A stretch of DNA of 64,000 nt from an uncultured Clostridia bacterium (GCA_944332455.1 CALVJY010000001.1:62001-126000); one strand, 5' to 3'. Positions 7,940 to 16,904 are shown, counted from the stretch's first letter. Notes: generated by a model from the sequence alone, not told the origin. Translations and numbers: made by a program.

Positions 7940-8491
7940 TTACTGCGCGGCTTCCGGCGCTTCGGGCGCGGCGGCAGGCGCAGGCGCGAACGCCTTTTTC
8001 ACCATGCCCTTTGCGCGGACGCCGAGCACGATCACGGCGACCAAAAACACCAGCGTCAGCGCAACGGCCACGTAGTTAAAGGCGAACTGCATCGACAGAA
8101 GCAGAAAATGATAATAGGCCAGCACAAAGAGGATGACCAGCATGATCGCGTCGGCAAAGCCGCAGATCTCTTTCATCTTTTTCAGATTCACCTTTTCGGG
8201 ATGCTTCGACCACCGGAGGACGCGCACCAACCCGAACAGCCGCTGGATGAAAAAGATCACCCAGACGATGAGAAACGCCGCCGCAAAAAGGACGCTCAGA
8301 ATGGTTCCGGCGCTGTCGCCGCTCCCCTCGCCAATGGACAGGATCGAGCCGGCATAGGCGATATGCATTCCGATCATCGATTCGATGCCGTCGCCCAGAT
8401 CGAGCGGCATCAGCAGCAACCACAAGAGAAGGACAAATCCGACGATGCTTTTGATCAGCGCCGCCATACATGCTTTTTTCTGTTCCATCAT
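7940..8491 (-). CDS. Hypothetical four-helix membrane protein
   Basis: A 183-residue protein with hydrophobic segments at about 9-30, 62-85, 112-135 and 140-162, a basic loop between the second and third (RWSKHPEKVNLKKMKE) and an Ala/Pro-rich C-terminal tail (residues about 168-183). I do not recognise the family. The start at 8491 has GGAG seven bases upstream, and the next codon is also ATG, so initiation could be at 8488. It is flanked by its own promoter and terminator, so it is probably monocistronic. Confidence 0.65.
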   Translation of the reverse strand: MMEQKKACMAALIKSIVGFVLLLWLLLMPLDLGDGIESMIGMHIAYAGSILSIGEGSGDSAGTILSVLFAAAFLIVWVIFFIQRLFGLVRVLRWSKHPEKVNLKKMKEICGFADAIMLVILFVLAYYHFLLLSMQFAFNYVAVALTLVFLVAVIVLGVRAKGMVKKAFAPAPAAAPEAPEAAQ

Positions 8492-8504
8492 TCACTGTCT
8501 CCTT

Positions 8505-8550
8505 TCCGTTTTTTCAACGGGATCGTCTCTGTCTTTTCAACGGGATCGGC
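8505..8550. repeat. Short direct repeat upstream of the membrane protein gene
   Basis: TTTTCAACGGGATCG occurs twice in tandem with a short spacer between the promoter and start codon of the gene on the minus strand, so both copies lie in its 5' leader. Confidence 0.6.
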
Positions 8551-8583
8551 CTGACACGCCGCTTCTTTGAAAACAACTTGTTC

Positions 8584-8612
8584 AGTATATCACCTCACCC
8601 GCCAAAAGTCAA
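8584..8612 (-). promoter_or_regulatory. Sigma-A promoter of the four-TM gene
   Basis: On the minus strand TTGACT (8612-8607), a 17-base spacer and TATACT (8589-8584). Confidence 0.8.
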
Positions 8613-8864
8613 GCGTTTTCCCCAAAAAACTTCCGTATTTCTCCCGCTTTCCGCCCAAAAACTCAAAACACCCGGCGTTTGGCAAGGAAAAATACCGGAT
8701 CCCGGTGTAAAAATGTCGAATTTTTTAAACGACGGAGCCAAAAAGCCGGAACCGGGGGCTGCGAAGCGAAAAGCGGAGCCGACGGCAGCGGCAGAAAAAG
8801 CCGCCTCCGTCTGCCCTTCCTCCAAATACTCCGTTTGAAAAATCCGAAGCCGGACAAAATTATT
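8613..8864. other. Intergenic region between divergent promoters
   Basis: About 250 bases between the minus-strand promoter at 8584 and the plus-strand promoter at 8865. It holds AT-rich patches and no credible gene. Part of it (about 8650-8775) faintly resembles the dispersed repeat, but not well enough to call. Confidence 0.4.
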
Positions 8865-8892
8865 TTGTACCGGCCGGCTTTTATGGTATAAT
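8865..8892 (+). promoter_or_regulatory. Extended -10 promoter of the 271-residue membrane protein
   Basis: TATAAT at 8887-8892 with an extended -10 TGG. A weak -35 (TTGTAC, 8865-8870) is 16 bases upstream. The same TTGTAC plus TATGGTAWAATAG combination precedes the pilus operon. Confidence 0.75.
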
Positions 8893-8985
8893 AGCATTGA
8901 CCAAATCCGGCCCGGCCGCGATGCCGGCCGGGGTTTGCGGTATCAACGGGCGGGCCGGCCCTGCCGGCCCCGCGAAGGAGTTTTC

Positions 8986-9801
8986 ATGTTTGATTTATCC
9001 TTTCTGCAATTTCTCTCCCAGACTGACTTTACCCTGCTGCTGATCGTGGGGCTGGGGTGCGTGCTGCTGCTCTTTGTCGTCCGCCTGCTCGTGCTGCTGC
9101 TGGGCGGAGAGAGCAAAATTTTAAAGGAACTGATCGGCTTTTTCGAGACCGCCGAGGCCTTTGACGCCCTCTGCGAAAAGGAGTTCGAGCTGAAGGTGCA
9201 GAAAATGCCCCCCGCCTTCCGCCGGGATTGGACCATCTTCCGGGCCCTGCCCCTGGAAAAGCCCTCCGACCTTCTGACCGCGGAGAGCTGTCTGTCCCGC
9301 AGGGAGAGTTTCCGCGCCCTCTTCGCGGCCCTGTACGCCCTGATCTTTGCCTGCGCGGCCGTCTGGGGCTGTCTGCTCTGCTTCAGCGCCGAGGCGCTGC
9401 CCTCCCTGGCCGTGGTCCTCGGCAGCATGGCCCTCCTGCTGGGGCTGTCCGAACTGGCGCTGGCCGGCGCCCGGCGGGCCAAAAACAGCCGCATCCGCAA
9501 AAAATTTGACCTTTTGCTCCGCTACATGGACGCCCGCCTGTCCAAGAGCCTGCCGCCCCGTCCGGCCCTGCGCACCGAGGAAGAGTTCTTTGCCGAGCCG
9601 GCCACGGACGCCGAGTCCGCCCTGGAGGACATCCTCTCCAAGATCGAGGACATCAAGATCGGCGGCGGGGATTCCCAGTCGGTGGAGCACATCATCCTGA
9701 TGCTCCAGCGGGAAAAGGAAAAGCAGGCCAACAATACCCCCGAGATCCAGAGCCGCCTGAACGAGGCCATGGCCCAGCTGCTCAAAAACATCTCGGACTG
9801 A
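8986..9801 (+). CDS. Uncharacterised membrane protein upstream of the pilus operon
   Basis: A 271-residue protein with one N-terminal hydrophobic segment (about 13-38), a soluble stretch, two more segments (about 112-132 and 138-158), and a charged C-terminal half with a coiled-coil-like end (about 205-271). I do not recognise a family. The ATG at 8986 follows GAAGGAG. It is closed by a strong terminator at 9821, so it is a separate unit from the pilus operon that begins 310 bases later, although the two promoters are very similar. A link to the pilus is only suggested by position. Confidence 0.65.
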   Translation: MFDLSFLQFLSQTDFTLLLIVGLGCVLLLFVVRLLVLLLGGESKILKELIGFFETAEAFDALCEKEFELKVQKMPPAFRRDWTIFRALPLEKPSDLLTAESCLSRRESFRALFAALYALIFACAAVWGCLLCFSAEALPSLAVVLGSMALLLGLSELALAGARRAKNSRIRKKFDLLLRYMDARLSKSLPPRPALRTEEEFFAEPATDAESALEDILSKIEDIKIGGGDSQSVEHIILMLQREKEKQANNTPEIQSRLNEAMAQLLKNISD

Positions 9802-9820
9802 AATTGCCATCAAAACGCCG

Positions 9821-9849
9821 AAGAGGACCGAATGCCGGTCCTCTTTTTT
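9821..9849 (+). terminator. Rho-independent terminator
   Basis: AAGAGGACCG (9821-9830) pairs with CGGTCCTCTT (9836-9845) around AATGC and is followed by a T-run. It ends the unit of the 271-residue membrane protein. Confidence 0.9.
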
Positions 9850-10054
9850 GTTTGGCTTTGCCACCCCTTCAATCCCTCCCTGGATCTCGCGCCCCTTGCG
9901 AAACAAAACGGAAAGGGATGAAACAGCGAAAAATATCTATTCCGGCGGAGCTTCGTTTTTTTGCCTTTCACCCGGGAAGGGCGGCGGAAAAAGACAAAAC
10001 GCGGCGGCCGGCCAAACTTTAACCGAGTAAATCTTTGAACTTCTTTGTTTTTGA
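9850..10054. other. Intergenic region before the pilus promoter
   Basis: About 200 bases of mixed composition with no convincing frame. It separates the terminator at 9821 from the pilus promoter. Confidence 0.4.
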
Positions 10055-10083
10055 TTGTACTTTTTCCCGCTTTATGGTAAAAT
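10055..10083 (+). promoter_or_regulatory. Promoter of the type IV pilus operon
   Basis: TTGTAC (10055-10060), 17-base spacer, TAAAAT (10078-10083) with an extended -10 TGG. The first pilin start codon is at 10111, so the leader is short, about 20 bases. Confidence 0.75.
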
Positions 10084-10110
10084 AGAGAGGAACACCAAAC
10101 GGAGTCTGCC

Positions 10111-10656
10111 ATGACCGGGAAAAGATCGCACAAACAGGGCTTTACCCTCATCGAGCTGCTGGTGGCCATTTTTCTGACCTCCATCGTCTTTTCCATGGCC
10201 CTGGGCATCTACCTCTCGGTCAGCGCCGTCAACAGCGACCTGGGCGCGGACGCCGACGTCCGGGACCAGCTGACCGACGCCCAGATGGCCGTGACCGACT
10301 TCGTCCGCCGCTACGACGCCGCCGGGCGGACCTACACGGCCGGCACCACGTCTTCCCCCGGCGGGGAAATCACGTACACCCTGACCGTCACGGAGATGAC
10401 GGAGGGCGGGACGACGGCGCAGGTGGCAGAACTCTCCTTTTCCGACGGGACGCTGACCTGGACGGAGAACAGGGTCGAAGTCCGCGCCCTGACCTTGGAA
10501 AATCTGGAGGGCATCTCCTTCGAGGTCCTCTACACGGCAGAAGGTTCGGGAGGCGGGCTGCTGCGCTGCACCATGACCTACGGCGTGGAGAGCCAATACT
10601 CGGCCGACTTTGCCCTGCGGGTCGCCGCGCTGGCCACGGCCCCCGAAACGCCCTAG
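10111..10656 (+). CDS. Type IV prepilin-like protein (minor pilin/pseudopilin)
   Basis: A 181-residue prepilin with a short basic leader and class III signal: MTGKRSHKQG, cleavage after Gly10, then FTLIELLVAIFLTSI with Glu at mature position 5. The hydrophobic helix covers about residues 11-35. The rest is a soluble Thr/Ser-rich domain with no cysteine pair. The length and sequence suit a minor pilin or a GspJ/ComGF-like pseudopilin rather than a major pilin. CGGAG precedes the ATG. It is the first gene of the pilus operon, and PilD encoded downstream would process it. Confidence 0.85.
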   Translation: MTGKRSHKQGFTLIELLVAIFLTSIVFSMALGIYLSVSAVNSDLGADADVRDQLTDAQMAVTDFVRRYDAAGRTYTAGTTSSPGGEITYTLTVTEMTEGGTTAQVAELSFSDGTLTWTENRVEVRALTLENLEGISFEVLYTAEGSGGGLLRCTMTYGVESQYSADFALRVAALATAPETP

Positions 10657-10710
10657 GGCGGGGAATTTTCCCGGCTCTTCCAAATTCTGATTCAAAGGAA
10701 ACACGCGCTT

Positions 10711-11772
10711 ATGCTGACTGTCTGCTTCGGGGTGGACCCCATCAACCGCAAGATCACGGCGCTGACCGCCCGGGGGGGCGGCTTCGGCTCCTCGCTGACG
10801 CCGGATCCGGCCTTCGAGGTCCTCCCCCTGGACGAACGGGCCTTCGTGGAAAACGAGCTCTCCTACGCCGCGCTGGTCAACACCTTTCTGACCCCCTGGG
10901 CGGAGAAGAATCCCAACGAGAGCTACAACGTCTTTCTGGTCCTTCCGGACACCCTGGCGGCCATGGATCTGGTCCCGCTGCCCATGATCTCCCGCTCCAA
11001 GCTGGGCGAGGCCCTGAAGGTGGAGATCGAAAAACTGCACAAGAACGCGGCCGAGCTGGACTATTCGGCGGAACTGCTGTTCGCGGACAAGAAGACGGCC
11101 TCCTTCTGGGTCTCGTTTTTCCGCAAGGCGGACAAGACCGCGCTGACCGCCGCCTTTGCCCGGCACCGGCAGTTCACCCTGAAGGGGGCGACCTTTGACT
11201 CCAACGCGCTGGCGGACGCCGCGCTGGCCCTCTTTCCCAAGCTGCGCAGACAGGACTTTGCCGCCGTGGACGTGCAGGCCGACCGCACCCTGATCGCCCT
11301 GGTCCGGCGGGAGTCCACCCTGGGCTTTCTGACCCTGCCGCTGGGCGCCTCTCTGCTGGGACAGGGGGGCAAACACGAACTTTCGGCCGCCGAGCAGGCG
11401 GTGCAGGAGGCCAAACGGCAGGATATGATCCGCAGGGGGCTGCTGGAGGAGGCGGTCGAGGAGACCGAGGAGGAGCAGGTCCGCCGCAGCGGCAGCAACA
11501 AGGACCGCCTGACCGAGGACTTCGCCCCCGTCTACCGCCGCATCGTGGGCACCCTGCAGAACGCCCGGGAGGACATTCCCGGCTTTCAGCCGGAGACCGT
11601 GCTGATCAATCTGCCCGAGGAGGCCGGCTTTTTAACCGAGCGCATGAGCCGGGAGACGGGCTGGAACTTTGCGCCCTTTTTCACGGGAGAGGCCCCGCAC
11701 CGGGGCTGTCTTCCTCTGCTCGGGGGGCTTTCCCTCGGACAGTTCAACAAAAATCTCAATCTGGTGGGCTGA
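10711..11772 (+). CDS. PilM-like pilus assembly protein (tentative)
   Basis: A 353-residue soluble protein. The start GVDPINRKITALTARG recalls the beta-hairpin start of actin-fold pilus proteins (PilM/GspL), and residues 40-130 and 280-353 have the alternating alpha/beta character of such proteins, but the phosphate loops are not obvious. A charged region (about 225-270) breaks the fold. Position between two prepilin genes and ahead of pilD, pilC and pilB supports a role as the cytoplasmic assembly platform partner. A GspL-like protein that lost its membrane helix is another option. Confidence 0.55.
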   Translation: MLTVCFGVDPINRKITALTARGGGFGSSLTPDPAFEVLPLDERAFVENELSYAALVNTFLTPWAEKNPNESYNVFLVLPDTLAAMDLVPLPMISRSKLGEALKVEIEKLHKNAAELDYSAELLFADKKTASFWVSFFRKADKTALTAAFARHRQFTLKGATFDSNALADAALALFPKLRRQDFAAVDVQADRTLIALVRRESTLGFLTLPLGASLLGQGGKHELSAAEQAVQEAKRQDMIRRGLLEEAVEETEEEQVRRSGSNKDRLTEDFAPVYRRIVGTLQNAREDIPGFQPETVLINLPEEAGFLTERMSRETGWNFAPFFTGEAPHRGCLPLLGGLSLGQFNKNLNLVG

Positions 11773-11774
11773 GG

Positions 11775-12359
11775 ATGGCAAGAAGAGGTCAAAAGGGAAC
11801 GACGCTGGTAGAGGTGCTGGTCGCCATTGTGGTGCTCGGCATCCTTTCGGCTGCCGTCATGTCCGTTTCGGCCTCCTCCATTCAGATGTCCGACACCAGC
11901 AACAAGCAGTTTTTCGCCCAGCGTTGGGCCTTTAACGCCTACGAGCAGTTCAAGGCCGCCGGGTTCGATCTGTCCGGTATGGCAGGACTGGATCGGGACG
12001 AAAACGCCGAGCCCCCCGGCGGAGACGAAGCGCTTACCCTTTCCTGGTGGAAATACCAGACTGCCGACGGGACACATCATCAGATCTGTCTCGACGCTGA
12101 GGGAAATGTAGTGGATGCGGCGGGAAATGAAATTCCTGAAAGCGCTCTGACCGAGCTCGTCCGCTACTTCGACCGGGCCTGGAATCCCGTGCAGGAGGGC
12201 GGATACTACACCCTGCTCTGCTCGGTGGCATCCCAAACGGATGCGGACGTCACCCGAACGGTATTCAACGTCCGGGTGCTGGATCAGGCGGGCGAGCCTC
12301 TTTACAGCCTGCCGCAGACGGTCTCCGAAGCCGCCGGATCCGGGGAGGTGAGCCCGTGA
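11775..12359 (+). CDS. Type IV prepilin-like protein
   Basis: A 194-residue prepilin with leader MARRGQKG, cleavage after Gly8, then TTLVEVLVAIVVLGILSAAV with Glu at mature position 5 and a hydrophobic helix to about residue 33. The first mature residue is Thr rather than the usual Phe or Met, which is tolerated in minor pilins. The soluble domain has Trp- and Asp-rich stretches. The ATG is two bases after the previous stop, so translation is probably coupled. The next gene overlaps its stop codon. Confidence 0.85.
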   Translation: MARRGQKGTTLVEVLVAIVVLGILSAAVMSVSASSIQMSDTSNKQFFAQRWAFNAYEQFKAAGFDLSGMAGLDRDENAEPPGGDEALTLSWWKYQTADGTHHQICLDAEGNVVDAAGNEIPESALTELVRYFDRAWNPVQEGGYYTLLCSVASQTDADVTRTVFNVRVLDQAGEPLYSLPQTVSEAAGSGEVSP

Positions 12360-12949
12360 AAAAGTTCTCCCCTGCCGTCACTTCCGCGAACGGCCCGAAG
12401 GGCAAAGGGCCGCTCTCCCCGCAGGCCCGCCGCGCCAAAAGAGGGGCGGCCTTGGGCTATGCCCTGGTCATCATGCTGATCTGCTTTACCCTGTGCATGG
12501 CCCTGCTGTCCGTATGCGTGCTGGCCTTCCGGCAGGCTCAGATTCAGGACACCCTGTTTCAGACCCAGGCCGATTCCGACCTGCAGGGCCAGCGCTTCTC
12601 GGCTTGGCTGACTCAAGAGGGCCTTTCGGCTGTCACGGTTTCCGGAGCGGAGCCGGGGTCTGAAATAGAGGCAGCTTTCAGGAACAAACTGAACGATTTT
12701 ATCCAATCCACTGACGATGACGACGAGGCCTCCCTGTCCGAGTTTATATCTGGACCTGACAACAATACCTTTATCTCGACCGTGACATACACTTGCGGCA
12801 GACTGACCGTGGTATATGAGTGCACGTTCACCGAAAGCGAAGGCGGTGGGTCCTGGACGGGCAGCGCCGATCTGACGGCCTGGACGCTGGGCGCCGGGAA
12901 CAGTTCCGGGTCCGCCTCAGAGTCCGACCCGGCGGAAGGAGGGGCCTGA
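12356..12949 (+). CDS. PilX/GspK-like minor pilin candidate
   Basis: A 197-residue protein starting with GTG at 12356, overlapping the previous TGA (GTGA). A long basic leader of about 30 residues ends in AKRGAALGYALVIMLICF, a hydrophobic helix. The helix lacks the Glu at position 5, as in GspK and PilX proteins that cap pilus tips. The soluble domain ends in a Ser/Gly/Glu-rich tail. Its place among prepilins and directly ahead of pilD supports the call. Whether the leader is cleaved by PilD is unclear because the Gly-hydrophobic junction is not canonical. Confidence 0.6.
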   Translation: MKKFSPAVTSANGPKGKGPLSPQARRAKRGAALGYALVIMLICFTLCMALLSVCVLAFRQAQIQDTLFQTQADSDLQGQRFSAWLTQEGLSAVTVSGAEPGSEIEAAFRNKLNDFIQSTDDDDEASLSEFISGPDNNTFISTVTYTCGRLTVVYECTFTESEGGGSWTGSADLTAWTLGAGNSSGSASESDPAEGGA

Positions 12950-12950
12950 G

Positions 12951-13724
12951 GTGGAAGTTCTGCTCTATGTCTTTTCGGCCCTGCTGGGGGTGTGCGTGGG
13001 CAGCTTTCTGAACGTGGTGATCTACCGCCTGCCCAACGGCATGTCCCTGATCCGGCCGGCCTCGCACTGTCCCTCCTGCGGGGAAAAGATCCGCTGGTAC
13101 GACAACATTCCCCTGCTCTCCTGGCTGATCCTGCGGGGGCGCTGCCGGCACTGCGGGGAGCGCATCTCCCCCCGCTACTTTTTGGTGGAACTGCTGTGCG
13201 GGCTGCTGTGGGTGTGCTCGGCGCTGAAATTCGGGTTCAGTCCGATGACGCTGGTGGCCGACGTCGCCCTGTCCGCTCTGCTGGCTCAGGTCTTTGTGGA
13301 CTTTGAGCACATGATCCTGCTCGATTCGCTGACCCTGACCCTGGCCCTGTGCGGAGTGGCCGCCATCTTCGCGGACCCTTCCGTTTTGTGGTGGGAGCGG
13401 CTGATCGGCGGCTTCGGCGGCGGACTCCTGCTGTTTGGCCTGGGTTTTGTGATCTCCAAGGCGGTCAAGCGGGAGGCCCTGGGATTCGGGGACGTCAAGC
13501 TGACCGCCGCAGCCGGGCTGCTGCTGGGCTGGAAAAACCTGGCTCTCGGGCTGTTTCTGGCCGCCGTGCTGGGCGTGTTTTACCTGCTGGGGAAGAAGAT
13601 CGCCGGCCGCTACGACCGGGAGGAAGCCTTTCCCTTCGGCCCCTTTCTGGCCGCCGCCTTTGCCCTCTGCCTCTTTTTCGGCACAGACCTGATCAACTGG
13701 TACCTCGGCCTGTTTCTGGGCTGA
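12951..13724 (+). CDS. pilD: Prepilin peptidase (leader peptidase/N-methyltransferase)
   Basis: A 257-residue polytopic membrane protein of the PilD/ComC family, which cleaves the class III leader and methylates the new N-terminus of prepilins. Zinc-binding cysteines C40xxC43 and C65xxC68 mark the methyltransferase loop. The aspartyl protease motifs are VDFEHMILLD (about 116-125) and GFGDVKL (about 182-188). It starts with GTG one base after the previous stop. Eight hydrophobic segments are visible, and the length is normal for the family. Substrates would be the prepilins encoded just upstream. Confidence 0.95.
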   Translation: MEVLLYVFSALLGVCVGSFLNVVIYRLPNGMSLIRPASHCPSCGEKIRWYDNIPLLSWLILRGRCRHCGERISPRYFLVELLCGLLWVCSALKFGFSPMTLVADVALSALLAQVFVDFEHMILLDSLTLTLALCGVAAIFADPSVLWWERLIGGFGGGLLLFGLGFVISKAVKREALGFGDVKLTAAAGLLLGWKNLALGLFLAAVLGVFYLLGKKIAGRYDREEAFPFGPFLAAAFALCLFFGTDLINWYLGLFLG

Positions 13725-13753
13725 GCCCCCTTTTTTACCGGAGGTAACCATCT

Positions 13754-14962
13754 TTGCAAAAGTACAAGTACGAGGCCGTAGACATCAACAAGAAAAAGTT
13801 CAAGGGCCTGTTTCTGGCCGAGAACGAGAACGACCTGCGGGTGCAGCTGGCCCGGGAGAGCCTTTACCTGGTCAAATGCAAATCGATCTCCGACAAGTCC
13901 CCCTCGGTCTTTCTGGCGGTGTCCTCCAGGGTCAAGATCTCGGAGATCACCACCTTCTGCCGGCAGTTCGCCATCATGATCAACGCCGGCATTTCCATTT
14001 TGAACTGCATGGACACCCTGAAAAATCAGAGCTATTCCGCGCTGTTCCGCAAGGTGCTGAACGCCGTCTACGAGGACATCAAGTCGGGCGAGCTGCTCTC
14101 CGACGCCCTGAAAAAGCACAAAAAGGTGTTTCCGGAGTTCTTCGTCTCCATGTGCTACGTCGGGGAGATGAGCGGCAAGCTGGACGAGATCCTGAATCGT
14201 CTGGCCGCCTACTACGAAAACGACAACGCCATTCGGCGCAAGGCCAAGTCGGCCATGATCTACCCCGCGCTCCTGCTCGTGCTGACCCTGGGCGTGCTGG
14301 TCCTGATGCTGACCGTGGTGGTACCCATGTTCCAGGACGCCCTGCTGAAGATGAACACCACCCTGCCCCCCATCACGCAGTTCCTGTTCAACGCCAGCAC
14401 CTGGTTCCAGGAAAATTATCTGATGGTCTTCGCCGTGATCGCCGTTTTGATCCTGCTGCTGTTCGTCTTCAGCCGCACCAACCGGGGCAAGCTGGCCTTC
14501 GGGTGGCTGAAAGTCAGCTTTCCCCTGGTCGGTGGGGTCAATTCGGCCCTGGTGGCCTCCCGCTTTACCAGCGGCTTCGGGGTGCTGCTCTCCAGCGGCA
14601 TGCCCATCGTGGACGCCATGGAGGTCATGAGCAATCTGCTGGGCAACAAGTACGTGGAAAAGAAATTTCAGGAGGCCATCGATCAGGTCAAGCGGGGGGT
14701 CCCCCTGGCGCTGGCCTTCGAGGACAAGGGGATCTTCCCCGCCATTCTGATCCAGATGATCTCGGTCGGCGAGCGGACGGGATCGCTGGATGAAGTCTTG
14801 CTGCGCACGTCCGGCTTTTTCGATGAACAGGTGGGCGCGGCCCTGAACCGACTGACCACCATGCTCGGCCCCCTCATGATCATCATCATGGGAATCGTCA
14901 TCGTCTTCGTCATTCTGGCGGTCTACACCCCCATGCTGAGCATGATCGACACCCTGGGATAA
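13754..14962 (+). CDS. pilC: Type IV pilus inner-membrane platform protein PilC
   Basis: A 402-residue protein with two T2SSF domains (about 60-185 and 265-390) and three hydrophobic segments (about 170-190, 215-240 and 372-395). The C-terminal signature GSLDEVLLRTSGFFDEQV is typical. It anchors the PilB motor to the membrane and transmits rotation during pilin extraction. The start is TTG at 13754 with a strong GGAGGTAA seven bases upstream, and the N-terminal MQKYKYEAVD matches the usual PilC/GspF start. It lies between pilD and pilB. Confidence 0.93.
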   Translation: MQKYKYEAVDINKKKFKGLFLAENENDLRVQLARESLYLVKCKSISDKSPSVFLAVSSRVKISEITTFCRQFAIMINAGISILNCMDTLKNQSYSALFRKVLNAVYEDIKSGELLSDALKKHKKVFPEFFVSMCYVGEMSGKLDEILNRLAAYYENDNAIRRKAKSAMIYPALLLVLTLGVLVLMLTVVVPMFQDALLKMNTTLPPITQFLFNASTWFQENYLMVFAVIAVLILLLFVFSRTNRGKLAFGWLKVSFPLVGGVNSALVASRFTSGFGVLLSSGMPIVDAMEVMSNLLGNKYVEKKFQEAIDQVKRGVPLALAFEDKGIFPAILIQMISVGERTGSLDEVLLRTSGFFDEQVGAALNRLTTMLGPLMIIIMGIVIVFVILAVYTPMLSMIDTLG

Positions 14963-15031
14963 ACGCCGCCTGACCGTCCCGGAACCTCACACATTTTGTG
15001 TAGAACAGCTTTTACCGGAAAGGAAAACCTT

Positions 15032-16711
15032 ATGATCTTTAACCGCGAACTGATGCAGCTGTTTGTCCAGAAGCGCTTCGTCAAAAAGGCCTATTTCGAG
15101 ACCATCGTCTCCGAGGCGGACAGCCTGGGCCTTTCGGTGACCGAGCACCTGCTGGCCAAAAAAATGGTCACCGAGATGCAGGCGCTGACCGTGCTCTCCC
15201 TGTTTTACGGCCTGCCCTGCATCGATCTGGAGATGCTGGACCCCGACCGGGAACTGGTCGACCGCTTTTCCTTTGCCTTCCTGAAAAAGTACAAGGTCGT
15301 ACCCGTACGCCTGGGCGAGGACGGCACTTTGCTTGCGGCTGTCTCCGACCCCTGCAACTTTTACGGCCGCTCCGCCCTGGCCCTCAACTTCCCCGGGAAG
15401 ATCGAGTGCATCCTGGTGCCGGCCGCCCAGATCGACAAGTACGTGGAATCCCTGGCCGCGGTCAAGTCCACCTCCACCGCCCTGCAGGATCTGGCCAAGG
15501 AAAAGGACACCAAAAACGTCAACGCCCTCATGCCGGGCGAAGCGGCCGAGGACGAGGTCATCAACGCCCCCTCCGTCCGGCTGGTGGACTCCATCATCCG
15601 GGAGGCCATCCCCTTCCGGGCCTCGGACATCCACATCGAGCCCTACGAAAAGACGGTCCGGGTGCGCTACCGCATCGACGGCACCCTGCAGCAGCGGGCC
15701 GAATTCCCCATCGAATCCTTCCCGGCGGTCTGCGCCCGCCTGAAGATCCTGGCCGGCATCAACATCGCCGAGCGACGGATCCCCCAGGACGGCCGCATCA
15801 CCATGAACATCAACGACACGGACTATGACTTCCGGGTCTCCACCCTGCCCACCGTGTTCGGCGAAAAGTTCGTGATCCGAATTTTGGACCGGGCGGCTTT
15901 TGCCTTCACCCGGGAACTGCTGAACTTTACTCCCGAGGAAAACGTCTTCGTGGACCGGATGCTGGCCCAGCCCCACGGCATCATTCTGATGACCGGCCCC
16001 ACCGGCTGCGGCAAGTCCACCACCCTTTACTCCTTTCTGGAGGAGATCAACCAGCCCGGGGTCAACATCGTCACCGTCGAGGACCCGGTGGAGTACACCA
16101 TGCCCGGCATCAATCAGACTCAGGTCAACATCAAGGCCAACCTGACCTTTGCCTCGGCCCTCCGTTCCATCCTCCGGCAGGACCCCAACGTCATCATGAT
16201 CGGCGAGATCCGCGACGAGGAGACCGCCCAGATCGCCATCCGCGCCGCCATCACCGGACACCTGGTCTTTTCCACCCTGCACACCAACGACGCCCCCGGC
16301 TCGGTCACCCGTCTGACCGACATGGGCGTGGAACCCTACCTTCTGGGCGACGCCCTGGTCGGGGTGATCTCCCAGCGTCTGGTCAAAAGGCTCTGCCCGG
16401 CCTGCCGGCGGCGCTCCAAGGCCACCCCCCGGGAGATGGAGATCCTCAAGCTGACCGAGCCCACCCACATCTACCGCCCCGTGGGCTGCCCCTTCTGCAA
16501 CAACACCGGCTACCGCGGCCGGATCGCCGTGCACGAAGTCATGTACGCCGGCGAGGAGCTGCGGGCGGCCATCAACCACCGCGAGAGTTTGGAGACCATC
16601 CGCACCCTGGCCGCGCAGGGCGGCATGACCACCCTGTGGGAGTCCTGCCGGGACTACGTCCTGAAGGGCATCACCAGCCTGCCCGAGCTCATGCAGCTGG
16701 CCGTCGACTGA
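15032..16711 (+). CDS. pilB: Type IV pilus assembly ATPase PilB
   Basis: A 559-residue hexameric secretion ATPase. The N-terminal MshEN-like domain (about 1-150) is followed by the N2 domain and the ATPase core: Walker A GPTGCGKST (about 320-328), Asp box and Walker B IMIGEIRD, and His box TGHLVFSTLHTND. A tetracysteine zinc motif CPAC-CPFC lies at about 450-490, as in PilB and not in PilT. Start ATG at 15032 follows AGGAAAACC. It powers pilus extension. No pilT retraction ATPase is present in the window. Confidence 0.95.
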   Translation: MIFNRELMQLFVQKRFVKKAYFETIVSEADSLGLSVTEHLLAKKMVTEMQALTVLSLFYGLPCIDLEMLDPDRELVDRFSFAFLKKYKVVPVRLGEDGTLLAAVSDPCNFYGRSALALNFPGKIECILVPAAQIDKYVESLAAVKSTSTALQDLAKEKDTKNVNALMPGEAAEDEVINAPSVRLVDSIIREAIPFRASDIHIEPYEKTVRVRYRIDGTLQQRAEFPIESFPAVCARLKILAGINIAERRIPQDGRITMNINDTDYDFRVSTLPTVFGEKFVIRILDRAAFAFTRELLNFTPEENVFVDRMLAQPHGIILMTGPTGCGKSTTLYSFLEEINQPGVNIVTVEDPVEYTMPGINQTQVNIKANLTFASALRSILRQDPNVIMIGEIRDEETAQIAIRAAITGHLVFSTLHTNDAPGSVTRLTDMGVEPYLLGDALVGVISQRLVKRLCPACRRRSKATPREMEILKLTEPTHIYRPVGCPFCNNTGYRGRIAVHEVMYAGEELRAAINHRESLETIRTLAAQGGMTTLWESCRDYVLKGITSLPELMQLAVD

Positions 16712-16831
16712 AGCCCGGCCGGAACTGCCGCGCGGGCTGACGAAGCCGAGACCGCCGCTCTTTGACAGTTGAGGGCCGGCCGATCCGCTTCACCGGGACT
16801 TCCTGCCGGCCGCCTTTCGGAAAGATGAAAA

Positions 16832-16904
16832 GGCCGGGTCGCGGGCCGGAAAAGGCCGGAAAAGCCTCCCCCCACAAAGGGCTTTTGACCCGGCTCTGCT
16901 TTTT
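16832..16904 (+). terminator. Possible terminator after pilB
   Basis: GCCGGGTC (16833-16840) can pair with GACCCGGC (16887-16894), followed by TCTGCTTTTT. The loop is long and may hold its own hairpin (GGCCGG/CCGG). The only other candidate in the 260-base gap between pilB and manA was not seen. Confidence 0.4.

Noticed and set aside
8640..8780. Possible fifth copy of the dispersed repeat.
   Set aside because: Only short A/T-rich blocks match and the order is uncertain; neither end is recognisable.
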